Positions 49,104-58,145 of a stretch of DNA of 64,000 nt are shown piece after piece. The stretch comes from JBGASG01 sp046328035. GTDB lineage: Bacteria > Cyanobacteriota > Vampirovibrionia > Obscuribacterales > Obscuribacteraceae. Each line of letters begins with the position of its first letter. Within the stretch, counting starts at the first letter, position 1. The DNA is taken from assembly GCA_046328035.1 (NCBI GenBank), contig JAXLXI010000001.1:558001-622000 (forward strand), read 5' to 3'. The position numbers were made by a program, and so were the translations under genes. The notes beneath the pieces were generated by a model. It saw nothing but the letters and a program-made list of their open reading frames with translations, was not told the origin of the DNA and made no database searches.

Positions 49104-49703
49104 TTATTTCTTGGCGCGGGCGAAGGTCAGCAGGTGCTCGTTGGTGAAGACCTTCTGACCGGTTTCCGACTCCAAAAACTCGAGCAGCTGCGGTGATTCG
49201 TCAGTAATCTCGGCGTTGACTCCCCAGGTCGTCTCCCAGGCTTTCCCGTGCAACTTAGCGGACTGGATGGCGGCAGCCAATTCCGGATAATTCATCGAAC
49301 GCACCGTCAGCGAATCAGGCGCGATTTCGTATTCAAAGATCATGTATTGGATTGGTGGTTTGGCGTCCGGTTTGTCCGCGGGCGGCGGCGCTTGATACAT
49401 CATGTTGACGTAGTTGTGGTGCGGTCCGCGCGAGAGAAACACCTTCATCGACTCAATTCGCGCCTTGCCGTCCTGGGTGTATTCGGACTGCTCAACATTG
49501 TATAGCCCGTCTTTGTCTTCGGAGATTGTGAGACGCATAGGGAACTTAGCGTTGTTCGTGTCGTTGGTGCATGTCCAGATGCCGATCGCATTGGGTTCCG
49601 CATGCCGAGCCGTGGTGACCGGATTATTTGCCACCAGGCACCCAGTCAGGTTGATGGACATCAGAAGAACGACTGCTGCGCGCCAGGTGCTTTTAGTATG
49701 CAT
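49104..49703 (-). CDS. Putative lipoprotein of unknown function
   Basis: The ATG at 49703 begins a signal peptide with lipobox LTGC (SINLTGC). The 180-residue mature protein opens with a beta-rich segment (GIWTCTNDTNNAKFPMRLTIS) like small lipocalin or extracellular beta domains, then a Pro/Asp linker, and ends with a short helix. The frame upstream of 49703 is not coding in character. It is divergent from the lipase-maturation-factor gene at 49799. No family is recognised. Confidence 0.65.
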   Translation of the reverse strand: MHTKSTWRAAVVLLMSINLTGCLVANNPVTTARHAEPNAIGIWTCTNDTNNAKFPMRLTISEDKDGLYNVEQSEYTQDGKARIESMKVFLSRGPHHNYVNMMYQAPPPADKPDAKPPIQYMIFEYEIAPDSLTVRSMNYPELAAAIQSAKLHGKAWETTWGVNAEITDESPQLLEFLESETGQKVFTNEHLLTFARAKK

Positions 49704-49798
49704 GTCAAGTCTGCCGGTTGGGGTGCCGGAAGTATAATAGCGAATTCTCCTCTTGGTGAATGATGAGCTCGCTAGACAGGCTATCCAGCTAGGTTGCG

Positions 49799-51334
49799 AT
49801 GACGGGGCCAATGCAAAAGTTGGTTGATCAGGCGCAACAGTGGGTCGTGACGCGCTGGGTGTTTCTGCGCCTCATGGGTGTGATTCACCTGATGGCTTTC
49901 GGTTCGTATGCAACTCAGATACTGGGGCTCAACGGCTCGCACGGGGTGATCTCGACAAGGAGCTTCTTGGACGCAGTCAATCTGCAGGTCGGACCGGAGC
50001 GCTATTACCTGTTTCCTACACTTGCCTGGTTCAATAGCAGCGACTTCTTTATTCAGAGCATGGCCAATCTAGGTGTCGTGCTGTCGATATTGGTGATTCT
50101 CGGCGTGTGTACCGGGCCGGCGCTGGTACTACTTATGGTGCTGTGGCTCTCACTGGTGACAGGTGGTGGCGAGTTTACCGGATTTCAGTCAGACGGCATG
50201 CTGGTGGAGGCGACTCTGCTCTCGCTGTTCGTTGCGCCGTGGTCTCTTTTCGAGCCACCATGGCCGGTGAAGAAACCCTGGCGCGCGCAGCGACCGCCGC
50301 ACTGGGCTGGCATCTGGTTGCTGCGGCTAATGATCTTCCGATTTATGTTCGCATCGGGACTGGTGAAGATTCTCAGCCACGATCCCACGTGGGCAGATTT
50401 CACGGCGCTGCACTATCACTTCGAAACGCAGCCGTTGCCGACCCCACTTGGATGGTACGCGCACCAGCTGCCCATGCCTATACTGAAACTCTTGGTCGCC
50501 GGCATGTTTGCCAGCGAGCTGGTGGCGCCGTTCCTGATGTTCGGGACCGCATGGATGCGTTATCTCGGATGCCTGATGATCTGCGGTTTGCAGGTTGGTA
50601 TCATCCTGACCGGCAACTACACGTTTTTGAATTATCTGACCATCGTGCTTGCGGTTTCGATGCTGGACGATCGTTTCTTCGAGCGGTTCTTGCCGAAAGC
50701 TCTGGTAGGAAACATTCAGTCAGCTCAGGAGGAACCCAGGCGCGCGCGTGTCTTACCCTGGTTGGCGGCGCCGATGTTTGTTCTGGCACTCACCGCCATG
50801 CTGGCGACCGTGGGTGTGCGCCTGCCGCTTCTCTACCAGTTGTCGACCCTTGCCGATCCCTTATATATAGCCGGACACTACGGTGTGTTTGCGGTGATGA
50901 CGACGACGCGCCCCGAGATCATCTTCGAAGGAAGTAATGACGGCAAAACGTGGTTGCCCTATGAATTGCAGAACAAGCCGGACGATCCGCGCCGCGCGCC
51001 ACCCTGGGTCGCGCCGCACATGCAGCGCCTCAGTTGGCGACTGTGGTTTGCCGCGATGGGTCCGCCCGGCGACAGCATCTGGGTGATTTCGTTGATTCAG
51101 AGCATGTTGACAAACGATCCTGGTGTGATGTGTTTCTTCGAGCGCAATCCGTTTCCCGATCATCCACCAAAGTACATCCGAGCCTGGACATACAACTATC
51201 ACTTCACGACGCCGGCTCAACACGCTGCCAGCGGAGACTGGTGGTGGCGCGACGATAAGCGCGTCTGGCTGCAACCATTGATGCTCGGACCCGACGGAAA
51301 ACTGGTGTCGGCGGCGAGTTTCATTGCACCTTGA
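49799..51334 (+). CDS. Lipase maturation factor (LMF) family membrane protein
   Basis: The 511-residue protein has about eight to ten membrane helices and the LMF signatures: GGGEFTGFQSDGMLVEA, RFMFASGLVKILSHDPTW, TALHYHFETQPLPTPLGWY, GNYTFLNYLT, then a C-terminal soluble domain with RPEIIFEGSNDGKTW, RAPPWVAPHMQRLSW and DWWWRDDKRVW. Vertebrate LMF1 is an ER membrane protein needed for folding of homodimeric lipases. Bacterial homologues are uncharacterised; a role in folding or lipid handling at the inner membrane is possible. No lipase gene is adjacent. Confidence 0.9.
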   Translation: MTGPMQKLVDQAQQWVVTRWVFLRLMGVIHLMAFGSYATQILGLNGSHGVISTRSFLDAVNLQVGPERYYLFPTLAWFNSSDFFIQSMANLGVVLSILVILGVCTGPALVLLMVLWLSLVTGGGEFTGFQSDGMLVEATLLSLFVAPWSLFEPPWPVKKPWRAQRPPHWAGIWLLRLMIFRFMFASGLVKILSHDPTWADFTALHYHFETQPLPTPLGWYAHQLPMPILKLLVAGMFASELVAPFLMFGTAWMRYLGCLMICGLQVGIILTGNYTFLNYLTIVLAVSMLDDRFFERFLPKALVGNIQSAQEEPRRARVLPWLAAPMFVLALTAMLATVGVRLPLLYQLSTLADPLYIAGHYGVFAVMTTTRPEIIFEGSNDGKTWLPYELQNKPDDPRRAPPWVAPHMQRLSWRLWFAAMGPPGDSIWVISLIQSMLTNDPGVMCFFERNPFPDHPPKYIRAWTYNYHFTTPAQHAASGDWWWRDDKRVWLQPLMLGPDGKLVSAASFIAP

Positions 51335-51421
51335 TTAGGTCGTTAGTGCATTAATCTTCGGATGCGATCGCCTAAAGATTGATAGACTTTAGCCTGTCCC
51401 AATCAAATCAGTAGCCTTGCA

Positions 51422-54400
51422 GTGACATGCGGTCGCCCTGAGCGCGAGCGCGTGGCGCTTGCGTTTCTTCGCGCCGACAGATACCAATCGGGAGACGATG
51501 TCGTGTACAAACTCACAGTCAAAGTAAAGGCAGCAGACAACGGCGGTTTCCAGTCTCACAAGGTAATCTGCTTGTATACCGAGAAGGTCCCGGCTGAGAA
51601 GTCGAACGGCTCGAAGAATGCCAATGGATTCGAGTTGGAGTCGCCAGGCTACCGATCGGGCAAACTGGAGCTTTCGAACGACGTCTGGCAGTGCGCAATT
51701 GCTTTGCCGGAGAAGTCTGCCATCGAAGATATGGTCACCCTGAAAGTGGTGGCACCGGACGGCACAATTATCAAGGAGCACCATCACAAGTTAGCCGGAG
51801 CCGAAGGTTCGGAATGCGAGATATTGGCTCAGCCTGTGGAGTACGACGTTCTTGAATCACCTGGTGCGACCAGTACACGCATGAGAGTCCGCGGACGCGT
51901 GATCGACATAGCCGGACAGGCTCTCATTGCCGGAGAGCAAGTGGCTGTCATTGCTGATTCCGATGCCGACCCGCAAGAAATTGTTGCGGTCACCCGAACC
52001 GATTCGCAGGGGTATTTCTCGGTTGATTGCCCGAAGCGGACCTTTAGTAAGGTGTTCGTCAAAGTTGCAAACTATCCTGCCGAGACGATTACTTTGCAAG
52101 CCGGGGAGCTACCCGAACAAATAATTTTGGCGGTGGCGGCGCACACAGATTACGAAGCGGAGAAGGATGGCTGTGCATGTGAAACTCCGGTGCCAGCACT
52201 CCCCGATGCGGACGACATTATCAGCAGTCCCCAAGCGTACACCAGTGATGTGACTGGTGGCTGCGTTTCGTTCACTAAGCCAAACCGCACCATAGAAGAA
52301 TTCGATTTTTACGGAGTAGTCAGGACAACCGAACCGGAAATCGTCGGCATGACGTTGCCGGAACCAAATTTCATTCCGGCAGACAAAGTCAAAGCATTGA
52401 TGCCATTCAGACCGTACAGACCTACGGCTGATTCAACGGCTGGACAAGGTAGCGCCAGCGGTGCCCACACTGGAACAAGCGGCGGGACGAAAACCACGAC
52501 GACAAATCCGCGCGGTACGAAGAAAGGCAGCAAGTCTTCCAAGTCAAGATCGAGTGCACTTCGCCGGTCTAATCCGATGCCTGCGATCACGGTGGAGCGT
52601 GCTGCCTCAGCCGGCGGGGGCGCAACTACGATCAGCGCAGACATTTTGAAGAAACTGATCAATCCCAAGATTCTGAAACAGCTAGCCAAGACCAAAGGCG
52701 GATACACCGATGATGTGTTGATTGAGGCGGCGCGCCAAACCGAGGAATCGGAAATCGATAGGGTGATGGCAAGGGCATCACGCTCGGCAGCCGCGCGCTC
52801 GGAACTGTCGGTTTTGAACCCATTGGATTGGGATGAGGATCCGACCTTCTACCAAGCCGCGACGATTGCGCATGGACACATTTTGCACTTCAAGCAAACG
52901 TGGAAAGCCAACGGCTTTTCGCTGGGCGATCTTTTGTATAGCTTGCCTCTTGCGCCTGGTCAGAAACGTCAGGTGGCGATCCTTGATTGGGAGCGGCGTG
53001 AAGTGGCATCGCGCTCGGAATCGCTGGAACTTGAGGAGCAACTGGCAGCCAACTTGACCCGAGACAGGGATATTCAGGAAATTGTTTCGGCGAGCCTGAA
53101 GGAGGATGTCGTTGGTGCGTCACTGTCGGTGACCGCGTCATCGGCAAGTAATTCTGGTTCGTCTGGTCCCGGGAGCGGAGCTGCCAGCGCGTTGATGATG
53201 GTTGCCGGTTCTGCGAGCGGTATCGGTGGCGGTGCGTCCGTCGGATTTCAGCATGGCTCGCGCAAGGCATCAGCTAATTCCCTGCAACAAGTGAGGGATC
53301 GCATTTCGCAGTCGGCTTCGTCGATGCGCAGCCAGCGCTCTACCGTCGTCCAGTCGGTGGCTCAGGGAGAAACGCTGCGCGCCCAGACCGAAGTGATCGC
53401 AAACTACAACCACTGTCATGCCATCACCGTTGAGTACTTCGAAGTGCTCCGACACTTCGCTGTGGAACACAAACTGGTGGAGGTGCAGGAGTGTCTGTTC
53501 GTTCCGCTGCTGATGTCGCCCTTCGATCGCGACAAGATTTTGCGCTGGCGCCAGCCGTTGCAAAAAGGATTGCGCGACAGGCGGTTGCTGCCGGCATTCG
53601 ATGCACTCGATCGCATCGCGCATAACTACGACGGTGCCGATGTTCCAGTCGGTTCGTATGCCGATGAAGCCATTAGCCGCATCGAGGGACTGCTGCGCGT
53701 TTCCTTCAGATTGGTCAGACCGTCGGATAAAGAGGTGGCGAACGGTCAGATGATGCCTGACGCCGCAGCATGGTCCGGAATTGGACAGTTGCTTGGTATC
53801 TCCGCAGACACGACCAACAACGGACAAATCGCCAACGCAACTGATAAGGACAAGGCATTCCTCGAATATCTTGGGCCGCAGATCGCTGCGGAACTGGTGG
53901 ATCGGATCCAACTGGTTGTCGTCGACAAAGGTGTCGAGACTCCTATCACGCTGCAGTTTGATTTGGTCTCTGATTTCAAAAATAAGGTGCCGCTGCAAGT
54001 CAGAGTGCGGTCAACCGGAAAGTTGCCAGCCTCATTGACGCGCCGCAAGATTACTGATGTGCAACTGCGGGTGAGAGGGTTGAAACCGAATGTGCCCCTT
54101 TCGCAGGATCTGCCATCAGGGACTCGGATGACCCTCGAACTGGCACAACTCCGCTACGAAACCGATCATATTCATTACTCATTGCTGTCGTCGGGGCGAC
54201 TCTCCGAAAACTTGATCGACGACGATGGTGCCACGATTTCCAGTCCGATCATGCCGGCTGAACTTCGCAATCCGCGCAATGAAGACCGCGAGCGCGCCAA
54301 CGCGTTGATGACGCACCTGCACGACAACATGGAGTACTATCACCGCACCATTTGGCAGAGCATGGACCCCTCGCGCAGATTTATGCTGCTTGATGGAATT

Positions 54401-56473
54401 GTCGCGCCTAACGCCAATGGACGCAGCGTGGCTTCCGTCGTTGAGAATAGACTGATTGGAATCGCTGGCAATTCGATGATCCTGCCGGTGGTGCCGGGCA
54501 TGAAGCTGGATCCTGTGTACAAGCAGGAGCAAGAGAAGTCTGAGAATCAGGTTTCGTTGCTCGATGCGTACATGCCGGAGGAGCCAACGCCACCGCTTCT
54601 GGTGGCGGTGCCCACGCGCGGTGTCTATGCGGAATCGGTTATGGGCTCGTGCAATTCATGCGAGAAGAAGGATGAAACGCGCTTCTGGCGCTGGGAAGAG
54701 TCACCACTGCCGGATCAGCCGTCGCCAATCGGAATGCTGAACACCGATAGTCGGGGCACACCCGCTCCGGACTTGACTGCTAAGGACTTCGCCGCTCCGA
54801 TCATCAATTTGCAGAACGCACCAGCCGCTCCGGACCCGACCGGACTGGCGGCGATGTTGGGATTGATCGGCAAGGGCGATTCGTTCAGAGATTTGACTGG
54901 GTTGAATCAGAATCAGTTGAATGCCGCTGCTGCATTGGAAGCAGGGTTTGGGACCAGCAGCGCACTTGCTGAATCTGCGAGAGCAGCGGCCAAGCAGCAA
55001 CTAGTCGACAACATGGGACCGATCACAGAGTTCATAAAGCAAGGACGTGCGGACGGACTTATCGGGGAGGACGAAGCGAAGCAAGCATTTACTGCTCTAT
55101 CCAAACAATTGACCGATCCAGGCGAAACCCGCAAAGGATTGGGAGGTACCCTGAGCGATGTTTTTGGTGGAGCTAAGGAAGCGGTAGGTGGTGTGGCTAA
55201 GGAGATCAGCGGAAGTATTAGCAACAAAGATGGCACGTTGACGTTCGGTGCCAAGGGTAGTGATGGGTTGGGCGACCTGAGAGTCGGTGGCAACACTGCA
55301 GCGCGTATCTTGCTACCACAAGAAGCCGCTGACAAAGGACTCCAGAAACTGAGGGCCTTCAATCCCGGTTCTGATAAGAGCGGCCAAATCATTTTGGAGG
55401 TGAGGGCTAACTCACAAACACCACCCGATGCTTTCTTCCGACTGGAGATTGCAAAAATTCAGACATATCAGCTTGATGCGATAGCTGACGTGGCGATCAA
55501 AGATTTGACGCCATCTAATAAGTTGTCCAAGAAATATGAAATCAAGGCGGTATTTCCAGGTCAAATTGATCTTGAGTGCCTGCTTCTTCAAAGGGTACCA
55601 GCAGACAATGATGAGAATTCTGGAGGGACGAGTAAGACTACTGCGCAGGTGCTTCAGAGCATAGTGATACCATTATCGGTGCCAAAGTATTACAGAATCT
55701 CGGAAGATCCCGGTTTCGATCAATTTCTAGGGCGATTCCCAACTTCGTCTGTTGGACTCAGCCTGCTCGATGTGAAAGAGCAGGTGATCGCCCATATGAA
55801 AGAGGCTGCCGAGGCAGCGTTGACCACCGCGAACGTCAGGTTGATATGGCGCTTAGGTGCCAGTCCAGACGCGGAACCTGAGGTAATGCTCAAAGTGTAC
55901 AACCCCGGCGCACTGAACGAGGTGACACTAGAGGATCGGCAAGCTCCGTTTACATTGACCACTGGACAGTTGATTCCGGCGGGTACTTATCTCGGTTATA
56001 ACAGTAATTTCGTGGCTTCGGACGTTGTGATACAACTGAATACACCGATTCACGTCTGGCCTGGTGAGCTCGATCGACAATCCCAGAACCAAGAGATTGA
56101 CAGCATCATGTTGAACATTCTAGAAAATATCCAGGCAAGTACTCAGAGCATCCCGGAGCAGTTCTCGCAAATTGCCAAGATTGTTGGACGTTACATAGGA
56201 GAGACTGTCGCTCACGAAATTGGTCATAGCCTGTTAGGAGTAACAAGTTTAGGGGGGCATTCAAAAGGCGGACTGATGCGAGACGCCAGGACCTTTATCA
56301 ATCGAACAGGGTTAGACATTACCGTCGATTCCACGCCAGATCCCAATGTTCCTTATCCCTTAGAGAGTGACGTGCCAGATTTAGGAGTAGGGCTTATCAA
56401 CAAATTCGACCGAGACTGCCAGGACCAAATCGATGTCACTTTTCCGACGATACCAGGTCCGATTATTCGATGA
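51422..56473 (+). CDS. Giant multidomain protein with C-terminal metzincin-like HEIGH module
   Basis: The 1683-residue ORF starts at GTG 51422 without a strong ribosome site or a signal peptide. Residues about 155-235 are a carboxypeptidase-regulatory-like beta domain (RGRVIDIAGQALIAGEQVAV, then TRTDSQGYFSVDCP). A Ser/Thr/Lys linker (about 345-400) follows. From about 480 there is a conserved core (AHGHILHFKQTWKANGFSLG, DLLYSLPLAPGQKRQVAILD) seen in large uncharacterised proteins of other phyla. A Gly/Ser tract at about 570-620 precedes a helical stretch. Near the end HEIGHSLLGVTSLGGH (H1598, E1599, H1602, possible third His 1613) and GLM at 1617-1619 resemble a metzincin zinc site and Met-turn. 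The last kilobase seems more AT-rich than the first. Confidence 0.8.
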   Translation: MTCGRPERERVALAFLRADRYQSGDDVVYKLTVKVKAADNGGFQSHKVICLYTEKVPAEKSNGSKNANGFELESPGYRSGKLELSNDVWQCAIALPEKSAIEDMVTLKVVAPDGTIIKEHHHKLAGAEGSECEILAQPVEYDVLESPGATSTRMRVRGRVIDIAGQALIAGEQVAVIADSDADPQEIVAVTRTDSQGYFSVDCPKRTFSKVFVKVANYPAETITLQAGELPEQIILAVAAHTDYEAEKDGCACETPVPALPDADDIISSPQAYTSDVTGGCVSFTKPNRTIEEFDFYGVVRTTEPEIVGMTLPEPNFIPADKVKALMPFRPYRPTADSTAGQGSASGAHTGTSGGTKTTTTNPRGTKKGSKSSKSRSSALRRSNPMPAITVERAASAGGGATTISADILKKLINPKILKQLAKTKGGYTDDVLIEAARQTEESEIDRVMARASRSAAARSELSVLNPLDWDEDPTFYQAATIAHGHILHFKQTWKANGFSLGDLLYSLPLAPGQKRQVAILDWERREVASRSESLELEEQLAANLTRDRDIQEIVSASLKEDVVGASLSVTASSASNSGSSGPGSGAASALMMVAGSASGIGGGASVGFQHGSRKASANSLQQVRDRISQSASSMRSQRSTVVQSVAQGETLRAQTEVIANYNHCHAITVEYFEVLRHFAVEHKLVEVQECLFVPLLMSPFDRDKILRWRQPLQKGLRDRRLLPAFDALDRIAHNYDGADVPVGSYADEAISRIEGLLRVSFRLVRPSDKEVANGQMMPDAAAWSGIGQLLGISADTTNNGQIANATDKDKAFLEYLGPQIAAELVDRIQLVVVDKGVETPITLQFDLVSDFKNKVPLQVRVRSTGKLPASLTRRKITDVQLRVRGLKPNVPLSQDLPSGTRMTLELAQLRYETDHIHYSLLSSGRLSENLIDDDGATISSPIMPAELRNPRNEDRERANALMTHLHDNMEYYHRTIWQSMDPSRRFMLLDGIVAPNANGRSVASVVENRLIGIAGNSMILPVVPGMKLDPVYKQEQEKSENQVSLLDAYMPEEPTPPLLVAVPTRGVYAESVMGSCNSCEKKDETRFWRWEESPLPDQPSPIGMLNTDSRGTPAPDLTAKDFAAPIINLQNAPAAPDPTGLAAMLGLIGKGDSFRDLTGLNQNQLNAAAALEAGFGTSSALAESARAAAKQQLVDNMGPITEFIKQGRADGLIGEDEAKQAFTALSKQLTDPGETRKGLGGTLSDVFGGAKEAVGGVAKEISGSISNKDGTLTFGAKGSDGLGDLRVGGNTAARILLPQEAADKGLQKLRAFNPGSDKSGQIILEVRANSQTPPDAFFRLEIAKIQTYQLDAIADVAIKDLTPSNKLSKKYEIKAVFPGQIDLECLLLQRVPADNDENSGGTSKTTAQVLQSIVIPLSVPKYYRISEDPGFDQFLGRFPTSSVGLSLLDVKEQVIAHMKEAAEAALTTANVRLIWRLGASPDAEPEVMLKVYNPGALNEVTLEDRQAPFTLTTGQLIPAGTYLGYNSNFVASDVVIQLNTPIHVWPGELDRQSQNQEIDSIMLNILENIQASTQSIPEQFSQIAKIVGRYIGETVAHEIGHSLLGVTSLGGHSKGGLMRDARTFINRTGLDITVDSTPDPNVPYPLESDVPDLGVGLINKFDRDCQDQIDVTFPTIPGPIIR

Positions 56474-56596
56474 TCGACCAATTGGTGGCAGGCGGCGTGG
56501 GCGGGCGTTCTTCGGGTTGGTTACTTTATCTACTATTGGCGCACGTACGAAAATGTAGGATTTAATCAAGCTTATATGTACTACAAAGCCTCGTAC

Positions 56597-56622
56597 TGGT
56601 ATACTGGATTTTGTCCAGTGTG
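56597..56622 (+). promoter_or_regulatory. Extended -10 promoter overlapped by an inverted repeat, upstream of AbiE
   Basis: TGGTATACT (56597-56605) is an extended -10 element (TGn plus TATACT); no good -35 is seen, as expected for this promoter class. ACTGGA (56603-56608) and TCCAGT (56614-56619) form an inverted repeat with a 5-nt centre that overlaps the -10 and the start site region. AbiEi antitoxins are known to repress their own operon by binding inverted repeats in this position. Confidence 0.6.
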
Positions 56623-56645
56623 TACGTACTAGTTCGACTAGGGGC

Positions 56646-57260
56646 GTGGGCGTGATTGAAAGCAAACAGCAAGCTCTATTTGAAATAGCCGAATCGCAAG
56701 ACGGCTATTTCACAGCAGAGCAAGCCGCATCTGCTGGCTTTGGGGCGGACGACGCTACCTATCATGTCGCGCGAGGAAACTGGCTCAGAGAAAACCGCGG
56801 GCTGTACAGACTGGCTTTGTATGCCTGGTCTCCAAATCAAGAGTACTGGCGGTGGTATCTCTGGTCGCGAAATCGATTAGGCGAACCTCAAGGGGTGTTT
56901 TCGCACACTACTGCATTGGAGCTTCTGGGAATTTCCGATTCTTTGTCTTCGCAAATTCATTTGACTGTGCCTTCAGACTTTCGCAGAAAGTCGGTGCCAC
57001 CACCACTGGTCACTCACATAGGATTTTTGACCCCGGCTGATTACGATGATCATCTCGGATTCCGAGTAACGACCCGGATTCGAACACTAGTGGACTTAAG
57101 TGCATTCCCCGTAGCGCAACACATATTTGCTCAAGCTGTAGAGAAGATCACTAATGACGAGCGAATCACTCGGGAAAAGGTGAACCGGATGATTCTGCCG
57201 CCTAAGGTCAAAGAAGAATTTTTCGACCGTATGGCAGGGTTTGGACATGCAATTCGATGA
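56646..57260 (+). CDS. abiEi: AbiEi-family antitoxin (type IV toxin-antitoxin)
   Basis: The N-terminal 65 residues form the winged HTH of AbiEi antitoxins (LFEIAESQDGYFTAEQAASAGFG, then RGNWLRENRGLYRLALY). The C-terminal antitoxin domain follows with FSHTTALELLGISD, HLTVPSDFRRK and VTTRIRTLVDLSA. AbiEi blocks the effect of AbiEii without binding it and represses the operon. GTG at 56646 or 56652 may start it; AGGGG at 56639-56643 fits the latter better. The toxin gene starts inside its last codons. The protein looks complete at 204 residues. Confidence 0.9.
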   Translation: MGVIESKQQALFEIAESQDGYFTAEQAASAGFGADDATYHVARGNWLRENRGLYRLALYAWSPNQEYWRWYLWSRNRLGEPQGVFSHTTALELLGISDSLSSQIHLTVPSDFRRKSVPPPLVTHIGFLTPADYDDHLGFRVTTRIRTLVDLSAFPVAQHIFAQAVEKITNDERITREKVNRMILPPKVKEEFFDRMAGFGHAIR

Positions 57261-58131
57261 GGTCAAGAAATTCTCTACGCCTGCAGCTTTCCGTGCGTCG
57301 CTTGATCAACGACTCAGGGATCATGCGACCAAACACAAAGTGGCAATTCGTCCAGTTCGTGTTGCGGTTGCCTTCGATCGATTCTTAGCGAGAACCGTTG
57401 CGCTGGACTCGGAAGAATGGGTCTTAAAAGGTGGATACGCTCTTCAGCTGCGAGGACAACACGGACGCAGCACCAAAGACCTAGATCTGATGACGCGCGA
57501 CCAGTCAAGTTCCAGGCAAAATGCAGGAGAAGACCAGGCAGCATTGCTGCGCGAGAAACTGCGATTAGTAGTTGCTGTGAACTTGAATGATTACTTCTCG
57601 TTTGAAGTCACGGGACCGACGACTCTACTGACTCACCCAGCCAAGGGTGGTGCTAGATTCACCGTTAAAGCCTTTGTCGGAGGGAAGGTGTACGAGCAAT
57701 TCACGATCGATGCTGTGGTTTCAGAACTAGATCCTGTTTTCGACGAGGAGATTGTTGCGCAAGATTGGCTCGGCTTTGCTGGCATAGAACCTCCTCGGAT
57801 TAGGGTCTTACCGAAGGAGCAGCAGTTTGCTGAGAAACTGCATGCGTACACGTTGCCGCGCGAGGATAATGAGGAGAACTCGCGCGTTCGCGACCTCGTA
57901 GATTTGGCTGTAATGATTCGGCAAGGACTTGCCGAGGACGCAGTTGAGATCTCCGTCAAACTCATCTTCGCGATACGGAATAGACAAGACAAACCTGATC
58001 CAATCGACGACCCGCCGGTGAGTTGGACGGAGGAGTTTAATGCTCTTGCAGCGGAGAGCAATCTGCCATTCAGCATGTCGGATGCAATTAGCTTGGTCAG
58101 AACATTTGTTGATGGGCTAAAACTTGAATAA
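57247..58131 (+). CDS. abiEii: AbiEii nucleotidyltransferase toxin
   Basis: The ATG at 57247 lies within the antitoxin gene (14-bp overlap), preceded by GGCAGGG; a TTG at 57241 is an alternative. The nucleotidyltransferase core is intact: LKGGYALQLRGQHGRSTKDLDLMTRD (split here as LKGGYALQLR and RSTKDLDL), a third acidic element in FTIDAVVSE, and the AbiEii helix with EQQFAEKLHAYTLPRED. AbiEii-type enzymes add nucleotides, in the best studied relatives to tRNA acceptor ends, and cause growth arrest during phage infection. At 294 residues it is of normal length. It ends 14 bp from the opposing glpT gene. Confidence 0.92.
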   Translation: MQFDEVKKFSTPAAFRASLDQRLRDHATKHKVAIRPVRVAVAFDRFLARTVALDSEEWVLKGGYALQLRGQHGRSTKDLDLMTRDQSSSRQNAGEDQAALLREKLRLVVAVNLNDYFSFEVTGPTTLLTHPAKGGARFTVKAFVGGKVYEQFTIDAVVSELDPVFDEEIVAQDWLGFAGIEPPRIRVLPKEQQFAEKLHAYTLPREDNEENSRVRDLVDLAVMIRQGLAEDAVEISVKLIFAIRNRQDKPDPIDDPPVSWTEEFNALAAESNLPFSMSDAISLVRTFVDGLKLE

Positions 58132-58145
58132 ACAAACTCATGCGC

